From an uncultured Bacteroidales bacterium (GTDB taxonomy: Bacteria > Bacteroidota > Bacteroidia > Bacteroidales > Paludibacteraceae): a DNA stretch of 41,112 nucleotides. Shown piece by piece: positions 35,510 to 41,112 of the stretch. The notes under the pieces were generated by a model. It did not search any database. It was given only the letters and a program-made list of their open reading frames with translations, and had not been told where the DNA came from. The stretch is from positions 1 through 41,112 of the forward strand of contig CAMHGK010000004.1 in the NCBI GenBank assembly GCA_946184695.1, written 5' to 3'. Both the position numbers and the translations under genes were made by a program. How positions within the stretch are numbered: position 1 is the stretch's first letter; each line of letters begins with the position of its first letter.

Positions 35510-37426
35510 TCAGTCCAACTTCTCATCGATGAGGTTAATCTTCTGTTCGATGTTGACGAGTTGCTGCTTGAGGTCAGTAATTTTCTTTTGCAGGTCATCG
35601 ACAATCTTGTTGCCCTTGCCCGACTTGGAGGTGAAGAACATGATATTGTTCTCTGCCACCTTTATCTCTTGCTGCAGTGCTTCATATTGGCGCATGAGAC
35701 GTCTGCGGTCGCCCTGAAGCTGGTCATCGTCTTTAGCCTCGACGCTGCGGGCAAATGCCGACATACGGCGCTCTGAGGCCTGAACGTTGAGTTGGTCGTA
35801 GATTCGATCGGTAGCAGCATGGAACTGACGATAAACTTTCTCTTTGTCGCGGAAAGGCACATGTCCTATTTCTGCGTACTGGTCGGTGAGTTCGCGCAAG
35901 CGACTTAGCGTCTCGTCGCGCTCACCTATCTCTATTTCTTCAATTTGCTTGATGAGAGCCTGCTTGAGCTTGAGGTTCTGACGCTCAACGTCGCGTTGCG
36001 ACTGATGTTGCTCTTTCTTTCTCTCGAAGAAGGCATCGCAGGTTGACTGGAAACGTTTCCAGATGTCCTCAGAATATTTGCGAGCCACCGGTCCCACTTT
36101 CTTCCACTCCTGCTGCAGTTTGACAAACTGCTCAGTTGCCGACTCCCAATCTTCGCTATCCTTGAGGGCTTCAGCCTTTTCGAGTAGCGAGCGCTTCTTC
36201 TGGAGGTTCTCGCCGAGAGTGTCCTTGAGCTGGCGGTAGAAAGCAGTCTTGGATGCAAAGAAATTATCGCAGAGCTGACGATACTCATCATATATGAGTT
36301 GGTTATGCTTCTTAGGTGCAAAACCTATTGTACGCCATTTTGTTTGAAGAGAGTTGACGAGTTCTGTTGCCTCGTCCCACTGCTTGTTGGTTGTCAGTTG
36401 GTCGGTGTCGATAGCCTTAAGCTGATCCATAATATCCAGTTTGAGTTGCAGGTTCTCTTCTTCTTTTTTATGTATTTTCTCAAAATGCTCTTGATGACGT
36501 TTATTAATAACGGTAGAAGCCTCTTTGAAACGGTTCCATATTTCGTCTCTGAGTTCGCGCGCCACCGGGCCTATATCCGCCCATTTCTCATGCAACTGCT
36601 GGAGTGCACGGAACGACTCTACCACATTGTCGCTCTGCTGAAGTTTTTCAGCCTGCTCACAGAGCTCGGTTTTCATTTCAAGATTCTTCTTGAAATCGTA
36701 GTCGCGCAACTCATAGTTGATTTTCACGAGATCATAGAAGCTCTCCTGATAGAGGTTATATTGCTTCCAGAGTTGAGTAGATACTTGCGGAGGAACCGGT
36801 CCGATGGTCTTCCATTCTGCCTGCAGCTCGCGGAACTTCTTCATGTTCTCCTGCACATCAGCAGTTCCCGACTCCACCATCTCTTTCATCTGGTTTATGA
36901 TATTCTCTTTGCGCAGCTGGTTCTGCTCCAACTGCTGTTGCTGCTGTTTGAGAGTCTCGGCTCTTTTGTCCTTATATTGTTGCAACAACTGCTTAAATTC
37001 GTTTTCTACGTCAGTTATCTTCTCCTGTGCCGTCTGACGCAACTGCTCCAACTGCTCAGCGTTTTGCTCGGCATCTGCCTCAAGTTCATGCTGCTGCTGG
37101 CGCAATTTGGCTGAAAGCTGGTGGTGCAATTTATAGAACTGACTCTTAAGCTGGTCGGCGCGCTCTTTAAGTTGGTCTGCCGGTTGGTCGAGCAAAGCAC
37201 GAAAATCCTCCACTACCTTATCCCTGAGTTGTTCCGCATCCTCATCTGACACATTCTTCTCTTCTGCAGCGGGCTGCTCATCAATAGCGGGCGACTCATC
37301 CACAGCGGAAATTTCCTCCTCAGCAACAGGCTGCTCGGCGGCGGGGTTAATAACTTCTTGTTCGTTTACTTGAGCTGCCTCCTCAGCGGCGGCAGCGAGA
37401 GTTTCCTTGTTTTCAAGTGTGTCCAT
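35510..37426 (-). CDS. DUF349-repeat coiled-coil protein
   Basis: This 638-residue cytoplasmic protein has a Glu/Ala/Gln-rich acidic head (1-85) and a coiled coil (about 85-175). Five DUF349 repeats follow, recognisable by the recurring LQxxWKxIGPVP/A pattern: EWKTIGPVPPQ, KWADIGPVARE, KWRTIGFAPKK, EWKKVGPVARK and QYAEIGHVPFR. It ends in another coiled coil (about 575-638). DUF349 proteins have no firm biochemical role. The large coiled-coil, surface-charged design suggests a scaffold. It has its own strong promoter, divergent from dxs, and probably cotranscribes ftsE. Confidence 0.9.
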   Translation of the reverse strand: MDTLENKETLAAAAEEAAQVNEQEVINPAAEQPVAEEEISAVDESPAIDEQPAAEEKNVSDEDAEQLRDKVVEDFRALLDQPADQLKERADQLKSQFYKLHHQLSAKLRQQQHELEADAEQNAEQLEQLRQTAQEKITDVENEFKQLLQQYKDKRAETLKQQQQQLEQNQLRKENIINQMKEMVESGTADVQENMKKFRELQAEWKTIGPVPPQVSTQLWKQYNLYQESFYDLVKINYELRDYDFKKNLEMKTELCEQAEKLQQSDNVVESFRALQQLHEKWADIGPVARELRDEIWNRFKEASTVINKRHQEHFEKIHKKEEENLQLKLDIMDQLKAIDTDQLTTNKQWDEATELVNSLQTKWRTIGFAPKKHNQLIYDEYRQLCDNFFASKTAFYRQLKDTLGENLQKKRSLLEKAEALKDSEDWESATEQFVKLQQEWKKVGPVARKYSEDIWKRFQSTCDAFFERKKEQHQSQRDVERQNLKLKQALIKQIEEIEIGERDETLSRLRELTDQYAEIGHVPFRDKEKVYRQFHAATDRIYDQLNVQASERRMSAFARSVEAKDDDQLQGDRRRLMRQYEALQQEIKVAENNIMFFTSKSGKGNKIVDDLQKKITDLKQQLVNIEQKINLIDEKLD

Positions 37427-37546
37427 GACTTTTTTGAGATTAAGTTCTTCTTCAAAATACCTCTATGCACAAGTGTTTCATACGGCAACAACGTCAATAT
37501 CAGCAACAAACAACGACGTATGCAAGCACTCACGCAAATTGCGGTG

Positions 37547-37578
37547 CAAAGGTAATAATTTTATTTAATTGCAACAAA
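37547..37578 (-). promoter_or_regulatory. Bacteroidota-type promoter for the DUF349-ftsE unit
   Basis: On the minus strand, TTTG (37575-37578), a 20-base spacer and TACCTTTG (37547-37554) match the consensus exactly. The leader to the ATG at 37426 is about 115 nt. Confidence 0.78.
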
Positions 37579-37621
37579 TAATATGCAGAATTTTATTTTT
37601 TCGCCTGACAAGTGATGATTT

Positions 37622-37654
37622 TTTGGTGTATTCCAAAAAAAATATCTATCTTTG
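37622..37654 (+). promoter_or_regulatory. Bacteroidota-type promoter for dxs, nearly leaderless
   Basis: TTTG (37622-37625), a 21-base spacer and TATCTTTG (37647-37654) match the consensus. The dxs ATG at 37664 begins only nine bases after the -7 element, so the mRNA would start at or within a few bases of the start codon. The divergent DUF349 promoter begins 43 bases away. Confidence 0.72.
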
Positions 37655-37663
37655 CGGGTTATT

Positions 37664-39538
37664 ATGGAATACGAGTATCTAAACAATATCAATTATCCGT
37701 CGGACCTGAAGAAGTTGCCGCGTGAAGCACTTCCCCGTGTATGCGATGAGTTGCGTGATTTTATCATCAACGAGCTCAGTCATAATCCGGGTCATTTAGG
37801 TTCATCTCTTGGCACTATAGAGCTCACCGTAGCGCTTCATTATGTATTCGATACGCCCAACGACCGTCTGATTTGGGACGTAGGTCATCAGGCATACGCT
37901 CATAAGATTCTTACCGGTCGGCGGACTCGCTTCTCCACCAATCGGCAGTTAGGCGGATTATCGCCATTCCCCTCGCCCGATGAAAGCGAATACGACGCCT
38001 TTATCTCAGGTCATGCAAGCAATAGTATATCAGCTGCCTTAGGTGAGCAGATCGCCGACAACATGCAGGGCGAGAACAGACAGGTGGTGGCGGTGATTGG
38101 CGATGGCGCAATGACAGGCGGATTGGCATTCGAAGGCCTGAACAACATGTCGATGTTTCGGAATAATCTGCTTGTTGTGCTCAACGATAACAACATGGCT
38201 ATCGACCCCATTAAAGGCGGATTTACGCAATATCTTGTTGATCTGACCACCTCAGCCGGCTATAACAAGCTGCGATACAAGCTATATCTGATAGCTAAGC
38301 GTTTGCACCTTATCGATGAGCACAAGAAGGCCAGTGTTCAGCGTTTTAACAACAGCCTGAAGGCGAGCCTGACTCATCAGCCTAAAAACATATTCCAGGG
38401 ACTGAATCTCAGATACTTTGGACCTGCCGACGGACAAGACGTGCTTAATTTGGTTCGCATTCTCCAAGAGATAAAAAATCACAAAGGTCCACGCGTGCTG
38501 CACATCGTAACCACCAAAGGCTATGGCTATCCACCTGCTATGCAGGACCAGACGGTTTGGCATGCTCCGGGCGAGTTCAACGTAAAATCCGGAGAACGCG
38601 TCAGCCATAGTTCTGCAGGTGAGCCTCCGCTATGGCAACAGGTGTTTGGCGAGACTCTGCTTGAGCTTGCAAAAGAAGACAAACGTGTGGTAGGCGTCAC
38701 TCCGGCAATGCCGTCAGGTTGCTCTATGAACATCATGCAGCACGAGTTACCTGAGCGCGTGTTCGATGTAGGAATAGCCGAAGGTCATGCCGTCACTTTC
38801 TCCGCCGGCATGGCAAAAGAGGGATTGGTACCGTTCTGCAACGTCTATTCGTCGTTTCTGCAACGCTCTTACGACAATATCATTCACGATGTGGCATTGC
38901 CCCGACTGCATGTGGTACTCTGCATCGACCGTGCCGGCATAGTGGGCAACGACGGAGCCACACACCACGGGCTCTTCGACCTCGCCTACCTGCGCCCCAT
39001 ACCCAACATCGTCATTGCTGCTCCGATGGACCGTGAAGACCTGAAAAAGATGATGCGTTTTGCTCTCCTGCACAGCGGTCCTATTGCCATACGCTACCCT
39101 CGCGGCAGGACCGATGCCGTCGTCTATGGCAGCGATGAGCCGCTTGAGTTAGGACATAGCCGACTTATCAAACCTGGCAACCATTCGAAAGAAGCCACTA
39201 TTGTGCTAACCATAGGCAGCATCGGTAATACCGCCTATCGAGCCATCGAAGATACAGATATAGCAATGTACGACATGCGCTGGCTCAAACCGCTTGATAC
39301 AGCGCTGATAGATAAATTGGCTGAGTTGCAAACAGCACGGATAGTTACCATTGAAGACGGAGTGATAGCCGGCGGATTAGGAAGCGCTGTAGCTGAATAC
39401 GTATCCGACAAGGGCTACAACATCAAAGTGGAACGAATAGGCATCCATGACACATTCGTACAACACGGCTCAACCAAAGAACTCTATCACCTGCTCGGAC
39501 TCGACGAGCAAGGGCTAAAAGATAAAATTTTAGGCTAG
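37664..39538 (+). CDS. dxs: 1-deoxy-D-xylulose-5-phosphate synthase
   Basis: Dxs condenses pyruvate and glyceraldehyde-3-phosphate with thiamine diphosphate, the entry to the MEP isoprenoid pathway. I use the ATG at 37664 (624 residues). The in-frame TTG upstream lies inside the -7 promoter box and cannot be the start. The chain opens with NINYPSDLKKLPREALPR, the family N-terminus. His-rich HVGHQAYAHK-type residues (IWDVGHQAYAHKILTGRR) and the thiamine motif GDGAMTGGLAFEGLNN are present. The transketolase-like C-terminal domain has GIAEGHAVTFSAGMA and YPRGR. trkA follows after 37 bases. Confidence 0.96.
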   Translation: MEYEYLNNINYPSDLKKLPREALPRVCDELRDFIINELSHNPGHLGSSLGTIELTVALHYVFDTPNDRLIWDVGHQAYAHKILTGRRTRFSTNRQLGGLSPFPSPDESEYDAFISGHASNSISAALGEQIADNMQGENRQVVAVIGDGAMTGGLAFEGLNNMSMFRNNLLVVLNDNNMAIDPIKGGFTQYLVDLTTSAGYNKLRYKLYLIAKRLHLIDEHKKASVQRFNNSLKASLTHQPKNIFQGLNLRYFGPADGQDVLNLVRILQEIKNHKGPRVLHIVTTKGYGYPPAMQDQTVWHAPGEFNVKSGERVSHSSAGEPPLWQQVFGETLLELAKEDKRVVGVTPAMPSGCSMNIMQHELPERVFDVGIAEGHAVTFSAGMAKEGLVPFCNVYSSFLQRSYDNIIHDVALPRLHVVLCIDRAGIVGNDGATHHGLFDLAYLRPIPNIVIAAPMDREDLKKMMRFALLHSGPIAIRYPRGRTDAVVYGSDEPLELGHSRLIKPGNHSKEATIVLTIGSIGNTAYRAIEDTDIAMYDMRWLKPLDTALIDKLAELQTARIVTIEDGVIAGGLGSAVAEYVSDKGYNIKVERIGIHDTFVQHGSTKELYHLLGLDEQGLKDKILG

Positions 39539-39575
39539 CGCAAAGCCTAATCTCACCCTCTAAAAACATAAAACG

Positions 39576-40910
39576 ATGAGGATTATAATTGCAGGAGCAG
39601 GAGAAGTAGGCACTCACCTTGCCAAGCTCCTTTCGCGCGAGAATATGGACATCAGTCTTATCGACCCGAGTGCAGAGCGCTTGGGTGATCTCAGTGCCAA
39701 CTATGACATGCTCACCCGCGTAGCCTCACCTACATCGCTGCATGACCTGCGCGATGTGGGAGTGAAAGACGTTGACCTGTTTATAGCCGTCACGCCTCAC
39801 GAGAGTGTCAACATGACTGCCTGTCTGATTGCCAACCAACTTGGTGCCCGCAAGACCCTTGCCCGAATAGACAACTACGAGTATCTGCTTCCCGAGAACA
39901 GACGCTTCTTTGAGAGCATGGGACTCAACCATTTGATATATCCCGAAGTGCTTGCGGCAAAAGAGATAACCGATGCCATCCACGTCAACTGGATGCGCTA
40001 TCACCTATCGCTTTGCAACGACACTTTGGAGCTATGTGTAGTGAAGGTACGCAGTAATGCTTCGATAATAGGTCAGAAGTTCTCCTCAGGCGCCTTCAAC
40101 CACGGAAAATTCAGGATAGTAGCCATGAAACGCGGCAACGAGACCATCATCCCGCGCGGCGACGATGAGGTGATGGCAGATGACCTCGTATTCTTTGTAT
40201 GTTCGCGCGACAATATCGACTTCGTCAGGCAGCAGGCGGGCAAAGATGCCCACTCAATGAACAACATCATCTTCCTCGGTGGTACACGAATTGCACAAAA
40301 AGCAGCTCAGGTGCTGGGCAACGACAAAAACATAAAAATAATAGAGCCTGACAGAGACCGCTGCTATGCCCTTTCTGAAAAAGTAAGCAATGCCCTCATC
40401 ATCAATGCCAATGGCAGTGACATGGATGTTCTTAAAGAGGAAGGCATACAAGATGCTGATGCCTTCATTGCCGTCACCGACAGTTCGGAAGCCAACATCT
40501 TTGCCTGCATGGCAGCACAGAAATTCGGAGTCAGACGCACCATAGCAGAGGTAGAGAACATAGACTTCATACCTATGGCTGAAGGACTCGACATAGGAGC
40601 CATTATCAATAAGAAACTCATCACTTCGTCGTATATCTATCAGATGATGCTCAACGCCTCGGTTCTAAACGTAAGGAATCTGACAAGTGCCGATGCACAG
40701 ATAGTAGAGTTTGAAGCCAAACCCAACAGTCGGATAACGCGGCATAAGATAAAAGATGTCGATCTGCCGGAAAATGTCAACATTGGCGGTTTGGAACGCG
40801 ACGGCATTGGCATACTTGTCAACGGCGACACGCAGATATTGCCCCACGACAACGTAGCCGTGTTCTGCAGGGCAAATGAAATACGCAAACTCGACAAGTA
40901 CTTTAATTGA
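39576..40910 (+). CDS. trkA: Trk potassium uptake regulator TrkA
   Basis: TrkA is the cytoplasmic ring that binds NAD(H)/ATP and gates the TrkH potassium channel. Two RCK units are seen. RCK-N1 is at 1-130 (IIIAGAGEVGTHLAKLLSRE, glycine loop 7-12) and RCK-C1 at about 140-215. RCK-N2 is at about 228-355 (NNIIFLGGTRIAQKAAQVLG) and RCK-C2 at about 365-444. The second glycine loop is less canonical (GGTRIA). The 444-residue length is typical. It lies between dxs and trkH, an order familiar in Bacteroidales. Confidence 0.95.
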   Translation: MRIIIAGAGEVGTHLAKLLSRENMDISLIDPSAERLGDLSANYDMLTRVASPTSLHDLRDVGVKDVDLFIAVTPHESVNMTACLIANQLGARKTLARIDNYEYLLPENRRFFESMGLNHLIYPEVLAAKEITDAIHVNWMRYHLSLCNDTLELCVVKVRSNASIIGQKFSSGAFNHGKFRIVAMKRGNETIIPRGDDEVMADDLVFFVCSRDNIDFVRQQAGKDAHSMNNIIFLGGTRIAQKAAQVLGNDKNIKIIEPDRDRCYALSEKVSNALIINANGSDMDVLKEEGIQDADAFIAVTDSSEANIFACMAAQKFGVRRTIAEVENIDFIPMAEGLDIGAIINKKLITSSYIYQMMLNASVLNVRNLTSADAQIVEFEAKPNSRITRHKIKDVDLPENVNIGGLERDGIGILVNGDTQILPHDNVAVFCRANEIRKLDKYFN

Positions 40911-40928
40911 GGCTAAAACGACAACCGT

Positions 40929-41112
40929 ATGACACGCACTTTCAACTGGAGATTGGTGATTAAGACCTTGGGGGCATTGTTGCTCATCGAGTCGTTTTTC
41001 ATGCTCATAGCCACATTAGTAGCCCGGCTATATGACGAATACGACTTCGGTGCGTTTCTGCTTTCCACCGTCATAACCCTTGCCGGCGGGCTGGTAGCAA
41101 TCATTGCGGGGC
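40929..41112 (+). CDS. trkH: Trk potassium channel subunit TrkH, N-terminal fragment
   Basis: The ATG at 40929 opens a frame that is still open at the window edge (61 codons). It reads MTRTFNWRLVIKTLGALLLI and then FFMLIATLVARLYDEYDF. The first transmembrane helix is followed by a second (FLLSTVITLAGGLVAIIAG). This is the usual start of TrkH, the membrane channel that pairs with TrkA. The identification rests on the helix pattern and on the position 18 bases after trkA. Confidence 0.85.
   Translation, partial: MTRTFNWRLVIKTLGALLLIESFFMLIATLVARLYDEYDFGAFLLSTVITLAGGLVAIIAG

Noticed and set aside
36299..37114. Long plus-strand open frame opposite the DUF349 gene, rich in Leu and Cys
   Set aside because: This is the antisense shadow of Gln/Glu/Lys-rich coiled-coil codons. 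No promoter or start context supports it.

Overview
This window looks like a chromosomal contig from a Bacteroidales bacterium (phylum Bacteroidota), probably Prevotella/Paraprevotella-like or an uncultured relative. I cannot fix the genus. Evidence for the phylum is the repeated promoter form TTTG-N19-21-TAnnTTTG (seven good matches), families largely restricted to the phylum (DUF4831, DUF4835/PorD-like, DUF4369 lipoprotein), a secreted nuclease with a type IX secretion C-terminal sorting tail, and the orders lysS-gpsA-pgi and dxs-trkA-trkH. The first 22 bases are Illumina adapter, so this is an untrimmed contig end and biology starts at base 23.

Layout. Bases 23-173 hold the 5' end of an exported protein on the minus strand. 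Bases 449-15077 are a plus-strand run: a hemerythrin-LuxR fusion regulator, tilS, aroE, DUF4831, DUF4835, recN, rarA, hemW, a class A penicillin-binding protein, a large TPR protein and a degenerate TraB/GumN (TIKI-fold) protein. Bases 15106-21716 are minus strand: a small four-helix membrane protein, aspS, fabD, rng, a 29-residue AURKAIP1/COX24-type ribosomal protein, hup (HU) and a DUF4369-like lipoprotein. Bases 22036-30722 are plus strand: an HD-domain protein, lysS, gpsA, pgi, an outer-membrane beta-barrel, a beta-CASP metallo-hydrolase and a DUF21-CBS membrane protein. Bases 30805-37426 are minus strand: a VanX-like dipeptidase lipoprotein, a T9SS-type endonuclease I, coaX, an Ala/Glu-rich lipoprotein, ftsE and a five-repeat DUF349 protein. 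Bases 37664-41112 are plus strand: dxs, trkA and the start of trkH.

Most of the window is core housekeeping: tRNA charging and modification, fatty-acid and isoprenoid precursors, cell-wall synthesis, DNA repair and potassium uptake. I see no prophage, insertion sequence, CRISPR array, tRNA or rRNA. I did not find a clear multi-gene novel system. The best leads are the di-iron-sensor-like LuxR fusion, the TIKI-family protein that has lost both signature histidines, a likely T9SS-exported nuclease, the tiny ribosomal protein missed by length cut-offs, and a dxs promoter that predicts a nearly leaderless mRNA.
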